From Burkholderia sp. Ac-20365 (GTDB lineage: Bacteria; Pseudomonadota; Gammaproteobacteria; Burkholderiales; Burkholderiaceae), in NCBI RefSeq assembly GCF_017104715.1, contig NZ_JAAGPI010000037.1:1-64000 (forward strand): DNA of 64,000 nucleotides, read 5' to 3'. The translations under genes and the position numbers were made by a program. The notes under the pieces are model-generated. The model was not told the DNA's origin and ran no database searches. It was given only the letters and a program-made list of their open reading frames with translations. Shown here in pieces: positions 1 to 8,652 of this stretch (its first letter is position 1; each line of letters opens with the position of its first letter).

Positions 1-96
1 GCAGTGAACGCCGCCGATGCGGGCGGTGGAACCGGCGTTTACAGCAGCCCGTACAGCCAGCGCGCAGGCCGCGAAGTATTCAAATCGCCCTGGTAG
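1..96 (+). CDS. 3' end of an unidentified gene cut by the window edge
   Basis: Reading frame 1 is open from the first base to a TAG at 94-96 and gives 31 residues ending in GREVFKSPW. Codon use is G/C-rich at third positions, as in neighbouring genes, and a strong intrinsic terminator (147-195) follows, as expected after the end of a gene. It converges with the leftward EPS set. The fragment carries no motif I recognise, so no function is given. The frame is inferred from codon use and context and could be wrong because so little is visible. Confidence 0.45.
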   Translation, partial: AVNAADAGGGTGVYSSPYSQRAGREVFKSPW

Positions 97-146
97 ACCG
101 TGCACTTCCCGCGCGCACCGGACATTCGGTGCGACGGCGCCGACAC

Positions 147-195
147 AAAAGGCCGCATCCGAACCATCGAACCCGGTTCGCGTGCGGCCTTTTTT
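147..195. terminator. bidirectional intrinsic terminator
   Basis: AAAAGGCCGCA (147-157) pairs with TGCGGCCTTTT (183-193), and CGAACC (160-165) extends the stem with GGTTCG (175-180). Six T follow on the plus strand (190-195) and four A precede it, so it can end both the rightward gene at 1-96 and the leftward EPS transcription finishing at 219. Confidence 0.85.
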
Positions 196-218
196 CGTAA
201 TCGTGCAGTCAGCGGGTC

Positions 219-1571
219 TCACTCCACTTCCGACTCCTCGACCCGCGCCGGCAGAATGCCGCCATTCGCGAGCGGCGTCGCCATCGGCTTCGCGCCCGGC
301 GCCGCGGCGCCCGATGCAACCGTACCCGGCGCGCCGGCGCCCGCCGCGTCCTCGCCCGTCAGCAGCGCGAGGCGGGTATCGAGCGTGAGCAGCGTCGAAA
401 GCGGCGACAGCATGGTCTCCGCATAGCGACGCCCGGCTGTGCCAATGGCGGCACGCTGCGCGTCGTCGGCGGCGAGTGTCGTGATCGCCTCCACGAGCGC
501 GTTCGTGTCTTCGGGCGGCACGATCATGCCGTTGTTCGCGACGGCCTCATGAAGCGCCGTGCCGGGACGCGCCATCGCGATCACCGCGCGGCCGCTTGCG
601 AGCATGCCCGTCAGCTTCGACGGCATCACGAGATCGGCGGCATCGCTGCGCTGCGGCAGCACGTGAATATCGGCGACGTTCAGCAGTTCGTTCAGCGACG
701 AGACCGGCTGCAGCGGCAAGAAGCGGCAGTTGCGCAAACCCTCGCATCGCTTGACGAGATCGTCGCGCGCGCCGCCGTTACCGCAAAACACGAAAGTGAT
801 GTCATCGCGCGCCGCGAGCGCGGCAGCGGCATCCGCGAGCGTCTCGATGCCCTGCTTCGCACCGATGGCGCCCGAGTAGAGCACGACCGTGTTGGTGGCA
901 GGAATGCCGAGTGTCTCGCGGTATTCGCTTACGCGACCGAGTGGGAAGATGTCGCGTGTATCGACCCAGTTCGGCAGGAACTCAGTCTTGGTCGGGTCGA
1001 CGCCTTTGCTGACGGCGCGCTCCACCATCTGGCCCGTGATCGACGACACGACGTCGAAGCGCTTGAGAACGAGCCGCTCGATCCAGTATGCCGCGCGCGC
1101 AGCACGTGCGCTTTTCAGCAGGCCGAGATCGAAGGCGGCGTCGACTTCGTAGTCCTGTACGTGCAGCCAGGCCTTCGCACCCGTCACGCGCGCCAGCGCC
1201 AGCGCGCCGGGCGCGCAGGCCATGGTCGGTGCGATCAGGATCACGGCGTCGGGCCGCCACGCGACCTGTCTTGCGAGCAGGGGCAGCGAACACAGCGCAA
1301 ACGACGCGAGGTGCAACATCCGCTTCAGGCCGCTCGGCCGCGGCGGCACCCACAGCGGCGCGCGCCAGACGCGCATGCCGCGTATCGTGTCGCGGCGATA
1401 TCGCCACATCGAATAGCCGTCTGCAACCTTCCAGTCCGGGTAATACGGGGGCGCACATACGACACGCACGTCATGACCGCGCTCCGTCAGCATGTGGGCC
1501 ATTTCGGCCGTGTACTTGCCCGCGCCCGACAGCTCCGGCGCGAAGTTGAGACCATAGATCAGGATCTTCAT
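219..1571 (-). CDS. WcaI-like glycosyltransferase (GT4 family)
   Basis: Predicted GT-B fold sugar transferase of 450 residues, acting at the inner face of the cytoplasmic membrane to extend the lipid-linked EPS repeat unit. The N terminus MKILIYGLNFAPE, followed by GAGKYTAEM, is typical of WcaI, the colanic-acid fucosyl/glycosyltransferase. The C-terminal donor-binding part carries PSKLTGMLASGRAVIA. The ATG at 1571 is preferred because the family begins with the MKIL(I/L)YG strand; the open frame continues upstream to 1655 without family similarity. It is the last gene of the leftward EPS set, 109 bp after the preceding glycosyltransferase. Donor and acceptor sugars cannot be read from sequence; fucose is plausible given gmd and fcl upstream. 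Confidence 0.85.
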   Translation of the reverse strand: MKILIYGLNFAPELSGAGKYTAEMAHMLTERGHDVRVVCAPPYYPDWKVADGYSMWRYRRDTIRGMRVWRAPLWVPPRPSGLKRMLHLASFALCSLPLLARQVAWRPDAVILIAPTMACAPGALALARVTGAKAWLHVQDYEVDAAFDLGLLKSARAARAAYWIERLVLKRFDVVSSITGQMVERAVSKGVDPTKTEFLPNWVDTRDIFPLGRVSEYRETLGIPATNTVVLYSGAIGAKQGIETLADAAAALAARDDITFVFCGNGGARDDLVKRCEGLRNCRFLPLQPVSSLNELLNVADIHVLPQRSDAADLVMPSKLTGMLASGRAVIAMARPGTALHEAVANNGMIVPPEDTNALVEAITTLAADDAQRAAIGTAGRRYAETMLSPLSTLLTLDTRLALLTGEDAAGAGAPGTVASGAAAPGAKPMATPLANGGILPARVEESEVE

Positions 1572-1680
1572 ATGTGACTTCCACGACGAGTGTCCGTCAT
1601 GCGGCAGCCGACAGCGCTGCCCTCCCCTGTCCCCCGCGCGGCCCGGCACGCTCACGCCGTCGCCGCGCGTTCTCCCGATC

Positions 1681-2823
1681 TCAGGCGCCCAGCATCAGCG
1701 CACAGCCGCGCGCGATATTGGCCGCCGCTGACGGCGGATCGAAACGCCGTATCACACCCATGCAGCTTCGCGCCGACGCTTCGGCATCGGCGAATGCTTC
1801 CGTCGCCTTGAGCAGCGTGCGCTGCAGGCCCGCGGCGTCGCCCGCGGTGAACGCGTACCCGCTCTCGCCTTCGTGCACCAGTTCCGGCACGCAGCCGCAG
1901 CTGTCGCTGACGACCACCGGACAGCCGTGCGCGAGCGCCTCGTTGACGACGAGTCCCCACGGTTCGCTGCGGCTTGGCAGCACGAGACAGGTCGCGCCGT
2001 AGTATTCGCGCGAGAGCGGCTCGTCCTGCAGGCTGCCGACGAAGGTGATCGAGCGGTCCATGCCCAGCTCGGTGACGCGCTTGCGCAACTCGCGCTCGAG
2101 CGGCCCCGTGCCGACAATACGCAACTGCGGATCGGGCAGGCGCTTCGCGATCCCCGTGAATGCATCGATCAGCGTCGTAATACCCTTCTCTTCCGACAGC
2201 CGCCCGACGAAAAGAAACACGGGCGTATTCCCCGCGCGGTAATGGACGCGTTCGGCAAGCGCGCGCTCGGGTGAGAACGTGACGGGCAGCGCAGCCGCCT
2301 GGCACGGAATGAAAATCTTCTCGCGCTTCGCACCGAGCGACATCAGATAGTCGCGGCTGCGCTCGCCGAAACCGAAATAGCCGTCGCACAGCGAGAAAAA
2401 CACGCGCTTCGGAATCGACGTCAACAGGCGTTTCGGGCGGTCGCGTGCAGTCGAATCGCAGAATACGGCGCGCCGCTTGCCCGTCACGATGCACGCGACG
2501 AGCATCGCCCAGTACTCGGGGCGGTGATAGCCGGGCAGCACGATCAGGTCCGACTTCGCCTTGAGCACTTCCCACACGAGGCGCCTCGTCAGGCGCCAGC
2601 GCGGCACGTCTTCGTAGCAGCCGTCGAACAGCTTGTGCATCGGATAGCGATGAAACGAATAGTCGACGTCCGAGAAGCCGATGCGATCATGTTCCGTGTC
2701 CGCGATCTGCACCATCGAGTAGCTGATCGCTCCCGATGCCGAGATGCTGTGCAGCGCGGAGAACACGGCGCCCTTGTGCCGCGACCACACCACGTTATGA
2801 AAGATCGTGACTGACGCGCTCAT
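1681..2823 (-). CDS. glycosyltransferase, group 1 (GT4)
   Basis: A 380-residue GT-B glycosyltransferase. The C-terminal half has the GT4 signatures FVGRLSEEKGI (start of the donor domain), IVGTGPLE, and SRSEPWGLVVNEALAHGCPVV, which contains the conserved E-x7-E donor-binding pattern. It presumably adds one sugar to the undecaprenyl-linked EPS repeat. The start is the ATG at 2823. It is separated from fcl by 106 bp holding an intrinsic terminator, so it and the WcaI-like gene after it either depend on read-through or have their own promoter. The sugar specificity is unknown. Confidence 0.85.
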   Translation of the reverse strand: MSASVTIFHNVVWSRHKGAVFSALHSISASGAISYSMVQIADTEHDRIGFSDVDYSFHRYPMHKLFDGCYEDVPRWRLTRRLVWEVLKAKSDLIVLPGYHRPEYWAMLVACIVTGKRRAVFCDSTARDRPKRLLTSIPKRVFFSLCDGYFGFGERSRDYLMSLGAKREKIFIPCQAAALPVTFSPERALAERVHYRAGNTPVFLFVGRLSEEKGITTLIDAFTGIAKRLPDPQLRIVGTGPLERELRKRVTELGMDRSITFVGSLQDEPLSREYYGATCLVLPSRSEPWGLVVNEALAHGCPVVVSDSCGCVPELVHEGESGYAFTAGDAAGLQRTLLKATEAFADAEASARSCMGVIRRFDPPSAAANIARGCALMLGA

Positions 2824-2867
2824 TGTTTTACAGTCCTCATTCGATCGAATCTGTCGGTAGCCCCGTC

Positions 2868-2913
2868 AAAAAAGAACGGACGTCGCCCTATCCCGGTCCC
2901 GGGCAACGTCCGT
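2868..2913 (-). terminator. intrinsic terminator inside the EPS gene set
   Basis: Read leftward, ACGGACGTTGCCC (2913-2901) pairs with GGGCGACGTCCGT (2888-2876), with 12 of 13 positions matched, and the arm is followed by TTCTTTTTT (2876-2868). It lies between the fcl stop (2930) and the start of the next glycosyltransferase (2823), so it should attenuate transcription into the two downstream glycosyltransferase genes. Confidence 0.8.
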
Positions 2914-2929
2914 CACCAGGAGCGGTACA

Positions 2930-3949
2930 TCAGGCACGCGCGGCCATTGCAAACGCAGGCGCGGCGTGTGTCTCCCCATGCATGGCCGCGTGGATTTCCA
3001 CGCGCTTTTCTCCATACTTCTCGTCGTACTTCGCGGCGAATTCCCGATACGTCGTCGCGATGCCGTCAGCGAGACCGATGCTCGCGCGCCAGCCCATCTG
3101 CGCCAGCTGCGACACGTCGAGCAGCTTGCGCGGCGTGCCGTCCGGCTTGCTAGCATCGAACTGCAGTTCGCCTTCGTAACCGACCACATCGCAGATCGTC
3201 TCAGCCAGCTCGCGGATGCTCAGGTCTTCGCCGACGCCGACATTCAGCACACCCGTGTTGATGTCGTGCTCCAGCACGAAGAGCGTCGCGGCGGCCAGAT
3301 CGTCGACATGCAGGAACTCGCGCCGCGGCGTGCCGCTGCCCCACACGGTCAACGACGTGTCGCCGTTCAGGCGTGCCTCGTGCGCCTTGCGGATCAGCGC
3401 GGGCAGCACGTGGCTGCTCTTGAGGTCATAGTTGTCGTTCGGACCGTAGAGATTGGTCGGCATCAGCGCGACGTAACGCGTGCCGTACTCGCGGTTGTAC
3501 GCATCGCACAGCTTGAGTCCCGCGATCTTCGCGATCGCGTAGGCGTCGTTGGTCGGCTCCAGTTCCGAAGTGAGCAGATACGATTCGCGGATCGGCTGCG
3601 GACACAGCTTCGGATAGATGCACGACGAGCCGAAGAACACCAGCCGGTCCACATTGGCGCGATACGCGGCGTGAATCACGTTGGTTTCGATCACGAGGTT
3701 CTCGTAGAGAAACTCGCCTGGCTGCGTCGCGTTCGCGAGAATGCCGCCGACGCGCGCCGCGGCGAGCAGCACGACGTCGATCGATTCGCTCTCGAAGAAG
3801 CGGTTCACCGCGCCCTGATCGGTCAGATCGAGTTCGGCATGCGTGCGCGTGACCAGATTGCTATAGCCGCTCGCCTCGAGCTTGCGGACGAGCGCCGAGC
3901 CGACCATCCCGCGATGTCCTGCGACGAAGATACGTGCGTTCTTGTCCAT
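2930..3949 (-). CDS. fcl: GDP-L-fucose synthase
   Basis: Predicted NADPH-dependent 3,5-epimerase/4-reductase that turns the Gmd product, GDP-4-keto-6-deoxymannose, into GDP-L-fucose. It is 339 residues, near the usual length. Visible features are the N-terminal Rossmann motif GHRGMVGSA, the SDR active-site region FFGSSCIYP and the Tyr/Lys pair in NDAYAIAKIAG (YxxxK), followed by YGPNDNYD. The start MDKNARIFVAGHRG (ATG at 3949) fits the family better than the upstream in-frame codon at 4003. It begins four bases after the gmd stop, so the two are probably translationally coupled. Its presence points to L-fucose in the polymer, unlike the GDP-rhamnose used for cepacian. Confidence 0.95.
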   Translation of the reverse strand: MDKNARIFVAGHRGMVGSALVRKLEASGYSNLVTRTHAELDLTDQGAVNRFFESESIDVVLLAAARVGGILANATQPGEFLYENLVIETNVIHAAYRANVDRLVFFGSSCIYPKLCPQPIRESYLLTSELEPTNDAYAIAKIAGLKLCDAYNREYGTRYVALMPTNLYGPNDNYDLKSSHVLPALIRKAHEARLNGDTSLTVWGSGTPRREFLHVDDLAAATLFVLEHDINTGVLNVGVGEDLSIRELAETICDVVGYEGELQFDASKPDGTPRKLLDVSQLAQMGWRASIGLADGIATTYREFAAKYDEKYGEKRVEIHAAMHGETHAAPAFAMAARA

Positions 3950-3953
3950 GGGC

Positions 3954-5081
3954 TCACTCGTGATGTTCCAGCGCCTTGAAGCCGGCCAGCGTGACGAGCG
4001 CATCGCGCCGCGCGATCTGGTAGTCCGACACGACCATTTCCTTGACGAGCGTCTCGAACGATGTGGTCGGCTGCCAGCCCAGCTTCTGATGCGCCTTCGA
4101 CGGATCGCCTAGCAGCGTCTCCACTTCCGTTGGGCGGAAATAACGCGGATCGACGCGCACGATCACGTCGCCCGGCTGCACGCGCATTTCGCTGCGGTTA
4201 CGCCGCTCGACATGCTCGACGATGCCGACTTCATGCACGCCTTCGCCCTCGAAGCGCACCGTGACGCCGAGTTCGGCTGCCGCGCGCTGCACGAACTCGC
4301 GCACGCTGTACTGCACGCCCGTCGCGATCACGAAGTCTTCAGGCACTTCCTGCTGCAGCATCATCCATTGCATTTCGACGTAATCGCGCGCATGACCCCA
4401 GTCGCGCAATGCCGACAGATTGCCGAGATACAGTTCTTCCTGCAGCCCCACCGCGATACGCGCGATGGCACGCGTGATCTTGCGCGTGACGAAAGTCTCG
4501 CCGCGCACGGGCGACTCGTGATTGAACAGAATGCCATTGCAGGCGTAGATGCCATACGCTTCGCGATAGTTGACGGTAGTCCAGTACGCGAACAGTTTCG
4601 CGACGGCATACGGGCTGCGCGGATAGAACGGCGTCGTCTCACGCTGCGGCACTTCCTGCACGAGACCGTAGAGTTCGGACGTCGATGCCTGATAGAAGCG
4701 CGTCTTCTTCTCGAAGCCGCAGATGCGGATCGCTTCGAGCAGGCGCAACGTGCCGAGGCCGTCGGCATTGGCGGTGTATTCGGGTTCTTCGAACGACACG
4801 GCAACGTGGCTCTGCGCCGCGAGGTTATAGACTTCGTCCGGCTTGACGCGCTGGATGATGCGCGTGAGGCTCGTCGAATCGGTCAGGTCGCCGTGATGCA
4901 ATTGCAGGCGCTGGTCCGGGTCGTGAACATCGCGATAAAGGTGGTCGATCCGGTCGGTGTTGAACAAGGACGAGCGACGCTTGATGCCATGCACCTCGTA
5001 GCCCTTGTCGATCAACAGCTCGGCCAGGTATGAGCCGTCCTGGCCGGTAATGCCGGTAATCAAGGCAACCTTTCGAGTCAT
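3954..5081 (-). CDS. gmd: GDP-mannose 4,6-dehydratase
   Basis: Cytosolic short-chain dehydrogenase/reductase that converts GDP-D-mannose to GDP-4-keto-6-deoxy-D-mannose, the first step to GDP-L-fucose. It is 375 residues. The NADP-binding motif GITGQDGSYLAE is at residues 9-20, then KRRSSLFNTDRIDHLY, the catalytic region STSELYG, and YxxxK in SPYAVAK. FNHESPVRGETFVTRKI is diagnostic of Gmd. The start is the ATG at 5081, preceded by a CAGGAG Shine-Dalgarno sequence; the open frame continues further upstream without similarity. It lies between the tyrosine kinase and fcl, using GDP-mannose made by ManC. Confidence 0.96.
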   Translation of the reverse strand: MTRKVALITGITGQDGSYLAELLIDKGYEVHGIKRRSSLFNTDRIDHLYRDVHDPDQRLQLHHGDLTDSTSLTRIIQRVKPDEVYNLAAQSHVAVSFEEPEYTANADGLGTLRLLEAIRICGFEKKTRFYQASTSELYGLVQEVPQRETTPFYPRSPYAVAKLFAYWTTVNYREAYGIYACNGILFNHESPVRGETFVTRKITRAIARIAVGLQEELYLGNLSALRDWGHARDYVEMQWMMLQQEVPEDFVIATGVQYSVREFVQRAAAELGVTVRFEGEGVHEVGIVEHVERRNRSEMRVQPGDVIVRVDPRYFRPTEVETLLGDPSKAHQKLGWQPTTSFETLVKEMVVSDYQIARRDALVTLAGFKALEHHE

Positions 5082-5139
5082 TGTTTTCTCCTGAGTGGAA
5101 CCGGGGGGCGCTTCAGGCCTCACTTCGGTCCCATTGCGT

Positions 5140-7365
5140 TTAGCCAGCAATACTCTCGTACCCGTAATAACCGCCGCGATAACCCGAGCCGATGAAAGCG
5201 CCCGCCTGCGGTACATCGGTCAACAACACCCCCTGCAAATCGACACCGCCATTGCGCAGGCGCTTCACCGTTTCCGTAAGCTCGCCCACGGGATGGCGAC
5301 CATGGCGGATCACCAGCAACGTCGTCCCTACGTGCTTGCCGATCACGGTCGAATCGGTGACGGCGAGCACAGGCGGCGTATCGATGATGATCAGGTCGTA
5401 CTGGTTCTTCAGCTCCGCGAGCATCGTCTCGAAGCGCTTGCTCATCAGCAGCTCCGAAGGATGCGAAGGCAGCGAGCCCTTGGTGAGCACGTCGAGGCCC
5501 GGCAGCACCTCGCGCTGGATCGCCGATTGCAGGTCGCCGCCACGCAGCACGTCCGACAGACCCGGCTGATGCTGCAGGCCGAAGTGCGAGTGCACGTCGC
5601 CGCGTCGCATGTCGCCGTCGATCACCAGCGTGCGCTTGGCCGTCGAAGCGACGAGCGCCGACAGGTTCACCGACAGGAAGGACTTGCCTGCATCCGGGCG
5701 CGAGCCCGTCAGCATCACGACGTTGTTCTGCTTGTCGTCGACGGTCAGCTGCAGCGAGGTACGCAGATTGCGCACGCCTTCCACCGCGATATCCTGCGGC
5801 GCCTGTTCGGCGAGCACGTGCAGGCCACGGCGGCGCATCATCACGTCCTGCTGCAGGCGCAACTGCTGTTCGCTGCGCGGCACCACGGCGAACACCGGCA
5901 CGCCGAGCGCGGCTTCCAGTTCGTCCGGACGTTCGACGCCGCCGTACAGCGTCTTGCGCACAAACGCGAACACGATGCCGATAAAGAGACCCGCGCCGAA
6001 GCTGATCAGGATCACGATCAGGCGCTTCGGACGCACCGGGTCGTCGGCCGATTCGGCGAAGTCGACGATGCGCACATCGCCCACCTGGCCCGCCTTCGCA
6101 ATGCGCAACTGCTGCGCGCTGTTGAGCAGGTTCGTGTACAGCTCGGTGTCGACATGCACGTCGCGCAAGAGGCGCAGAGCCGTCTGCTCGGTGTCGGGCA
6201 GCGTCTGCACGCTCTTGCCCATCTTGCCGAGATTGCCCTGCAGCGTCGCGATCTGTGCATCGAGCGCGGCCACGGCCGGGTGATTCGCGGTAAAGCGTTG
6301 CGACATCTCCGCGCGCTGCGTCTGCAGATCGACCAGCTTGGTCTTGTTGTCGACGATCTGTTGCAGCAGCAGCCGGCTTTCTTCGCTCAGGTCGACGGTG
6401 CCGTGCTGGTTGCGGAACGAGTTGTAGCGCTGCTCGGCGGCGTCGAGTTCCTTGCGCAGTTGCGGCAGTTGCTGGTCGAGGAACGCCAGCATGTGCTCGG
6501 CTTCCGACGACCGGCTTTCGACGTCCTGGCGGATAAATTCCCGCGCCATGCTGTTCATGATGTCGGCGGTGAGCTTCGGATCATGCCCTTCGAGGCTCGC
6601 GCGGATCACGCCCGACTGCAGCGTCGATTCGCCGATGTCCATCGCCTTCTGCAGGCGCTCGACGGTGGTCAGCGTGGACGCGCGCGTCAGGTCGTAGCGC
6701 GTGCCCGGCGCACCGTCCATTTCATCGACGCGCAGCGTGATCGGGCCAGCTGGCGTTTCGCGCACCACGTTCTCGCCGACCTTGCCTTCGAGTATCGCGA
6801 CGCCGTCAGGATTGTTCAGCACGAAATCGCCGTTTTGACCGGCAATCAGCGTGAAGTCCTTGTCGTACATATCCTTCGCGGTATCGAAGCGGGACACCTT
6901 GATGCTCTCGTTGCCCCATGCGTAGCTCGGCAACTGCAGCGCCGGCGGCAGCTTGATGCCCCACTTGCCGTTCATCAGCGGCGCGAGCAGCCCGCCTACG
7001 AACGGCAGCGTGTGCGGCCGCGCGGCGATGTCGAGGTGAAGCGACTTGACGGTCTCTTCGGTCACGAGCCGCGACTTCATCAACTCGATCTCGGCAGCCG
7101 TCGACGGCTTCGTGTCGAACATGCCCGTCAGCGGTTGAAGACCATCCTGCTTGTTGTTGTTATCGGTCTTGTCCACCACATGGAAGAGCACGTCCGCACG
7201 ATAGACGGGCGTCGCGATGAATGCATACGCGGTGCCCAGCGCCGTGACGGCCAGCGTGATCAGCAGAATGGACTTCCAGTTCGCGATGATGGCCTGCAGA
7301 TAATCCGTCAGGTGCATCTCGTCCGAACTCACGTCCGTATAACGATTGTCAAAGTTGATAGCCAT
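5140..7365 (-). CDS. polysaccharide co-polymerase / BY-type tyrosine kinase (Wzc/BceF-like)
   Basis: Inner-membrane protein of 741 residues that controls EPS chain length and export together with the Wza-type channel. There is a cytosolic N terminus, a first membrane segment around residues 32-52, a long periplasmic coiled-coil region, and a second segment before the cytosolic kinase. The kinase has Walker A (SRPDAGKSFLSVNLS), Walker A' (VIDGDMRRGDVH) and Walker B (LIIIDTPPVLAV). The C-terminal tail GYRGGYYGYESIAG is the autophosphorylated tyrosine cluster typical of BY kinases. The ATG at 7365 gives the family's usual start. It is 79 bp downstream of the Wza-type gene. No separate low-molecular-weight phosphatase (Wzb-like) gene is next to it, although one usually accompanies these kinases. 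Confidence 0.93.
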   Translation of the reverse strand: MAINFDNRYTDVSSDEMHLTDYLQAIIANWKSILLITLAVTALGTAYAFIATPVYRADVLFHVVDKTDNNNKQDGLQPLTGMFDTKPSTAAEIELMKSRLVTEETVKSLHLDIAARPHTLPFVGGLLAPLMNGKWGIKLPPALQLPSYAWGNESIKVSRFDTAKDMYDKDFTLIAGQNGDFVLNNPDGVAILEGKVGENVVRETPAGPITLRVDEMDGAPGTRYDLTRASTLTTVERLQKAMDIGESTLQSGVIRASLEGHDPKLTADIMNSMAREFIRQDVESRSSEAEHMLAFLDQQLPQLRKELDAAEQRYNSFRNQHGTVDLSEESRLLLQQIVDNKTKLVDLQTQRAEMSQRFTANHPAVAALDAQIATLQGNLGKMGKSVQTLPDTEQTALRLLRDVHVDTELYTNLLNSAQQLRIAKAGQVGDVRIVDFAESADDPVRPKRLIVILISFGAGLFIGIVFAFVRKTLYGGVERPDELEAALGVPVFAVVPRSEQQLRLQQDVMMRRRGLHVLAEQAPQDIAVEGVRNLRTSLQLTVDDKQNNVVMLTGSRPDAGKSFLSVNLSALVASTAKRTLVIDGDMRRGDVHSHFGLQHQPGLSDVLRGGDLQSAIQREVLPGLDVLTKGSLPSHPSELLMSKRFETMLAELKNQYDLIIIDTPPVLAVTDSTVIGKHVGTTLLVIRHGRHPVGELTETVKRLRNGGVDLQGVLLTDVPQAGAFIGSGYRGGYYGYESIAG

Positions 7366-7444
7366 TTGCGTGATCCATCAAAAACCGACAGTGTCGAAAG
7401 CGTTGCGTTGCTTCACCCCGTTACCGCATCCGCATCCTCGCCGC

Positions 7445-8584
7445 TTACTTCGCGAGCAGCGCCGCCGTCACGCCAGCGTTGATGGCAGGCAGCAACAGTG
7501 ACAGCACGCGGTTGAATTTCACGAGACCGTTGTTGTCGACGTACACGACGTCCTTCGGCTGCAAGTTGAACTGGTTCGCGAGCAGCATCGAAGTCGGCGA
7601 CGTGGCGTCGAGGTGATAGATCTCCGGCTTGTCGCCCATCGAATTGCGAATCACGAACAGCTGCTTCGCATAAGCCGTATTGGGGTTCAGGCTGCCTGCC
7701 TGCGACAGCGCTTCCGCCAGCGACAGCCGTCCGTCGCGCATCGGCATGATGGTGGCGGGCCGGTTCACTTCGCCCATCAGATACACGCCGTACTCGTCGC
7801 GCCCGCCCACCCGCAGCAGGTCGCCCGGTTGCAGATAGATCGACGTCGGTGCGCGGCCGCGGCGAATCAGGTCCGGCACGTTGATGTCGTACGTGCGACC
7901 GTCGCGCGTCAGTTCGACGTGACTCTGGTCGGCGTTCGTCGTGAAACCACCCGTACGGTTGATCGCCTCCGTCAGCGACATCGGAATGTCGTTGATCTGC
8001 GCGGGTCCGGGCGCATGCACTTCACCGTCCACATACACCTGCGACGAACGGAACGACGACACGCGCACCGTCACTTCAGGCTTCGAATAGACGACGCTCA
8101 ACTTCTTGTACAACTCTTTCTGAACCGTGGTCGCATCCTTGCCGCCGACGTGGATCGTGCCCGCGTACGGGAACTGGATATTGCCGTCCGCATCGACGAG
8201 AAAGCCGAGACCGGGGTCGCTCTTGTTGACAGCCTGCTGCGGCTGACCCAGCGCCGCAGCCAGTTCCGGGTGATCCCACACGGTAATCTGCAGCACGTCG
8301 CCCGGCCCGAGCTTGTAGCTCGGCGGCTTGGTGCTGAACAGGCCCGCGATCTGCTGGTTCAGTTCCGTCGACTGGCCCTTCATGTCGCGCAACAGCTTCA
8401 GGTTGATATCGGTGACGGGAATCTGAACGGCCTGTTCCGGATCGCTGCTGTACTCGCCGCCCGTTTCGGGCAATGACGGTGGCGAGACCATCCGTTGTCC
8501 GGGCACGATGCTGCACGCCGAGAGCAACACCGAGATAGATAGCAGTATCGGCGCGCCGACACCCAATCCGATTCGCTGGTTCAT
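7445..8584 (-). CDS. outer-membrane polysaccharide export lipoprotein (Wza/BceE-like)
   Basis: OPX-family lipoprotein of 379 residues forming the outer-membrane exit channel for EPS. The signal peptide ends in a lipobox LLSAC (Cys24). A poly_export domain follows (YKLGPGDVLQITVWDHPE), then SLBB domains (AGTIHVGGKDATTV; VYVDGEVHAPGPAQI; YLMGEVNRPATI). The ATG at 8584 is chosen because AGGAGGA stands seven bases upstream and a signal peptide begins right there; the in-frame extension upstream to 8935 would bury the signal peptide. It pairs functionally with the tyrosine kinase encoded 79 bp downstream. Confidence 0.93.
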   Translation of the reverse strand: MNQRIGLGVGAPILLSISVLLSACSIVPGQRMVSPPSLPETGGEYSSDPEQAVQIPVTDINLKLLRDMKGQSTELNQQIAGLFSTKPPSYKLGPGDVLQITVWDHPELAAALGQPQQAVNKSDPGLGFLVDADGNIQFPYAGTIHVGGKDATTVQKELYKKLSVVYSKPEVTVRVSSFRSSQVYVDGEVHAPGPAQINDIPMSLTEAINRTGGFTTNADQSHVELTRDGRTYDINVPDLIRRGRAPTSIYLQPGDLLRVGGRDEYGVYLMGEVNRPATIMPMRDGRLSLAEALSQAGSLNPNTAYAKQLFVIRNSMGDKPEIYHLDATSPTSMLLANQFNLQPKDVVYVDNNGLVKFNRVLSLLLPAINAGVTAALLAK

Positions 8585-8652
8585 GGCAGTTCCTCCTGAG
8601 TCGGGAGCGTGGTCCTTGTTCATTGGCTTATTCATAGGCTTGCTCCCCGGTC

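Noticed and set aside
5095..7482. A 795-codon open frame antisense to the tyrosine kinase gene
   Set aside because: It mirrors the kinase gene in a high-G+C codon pattern and its translation is Arg/His/Gln-rich with no domain. The kinase on the other strand has full motifs. Similar long mirror frames over yhdP (53166-55457), glnE, glcD, dnaK, mutL and pcnB were dropped for the same reason.
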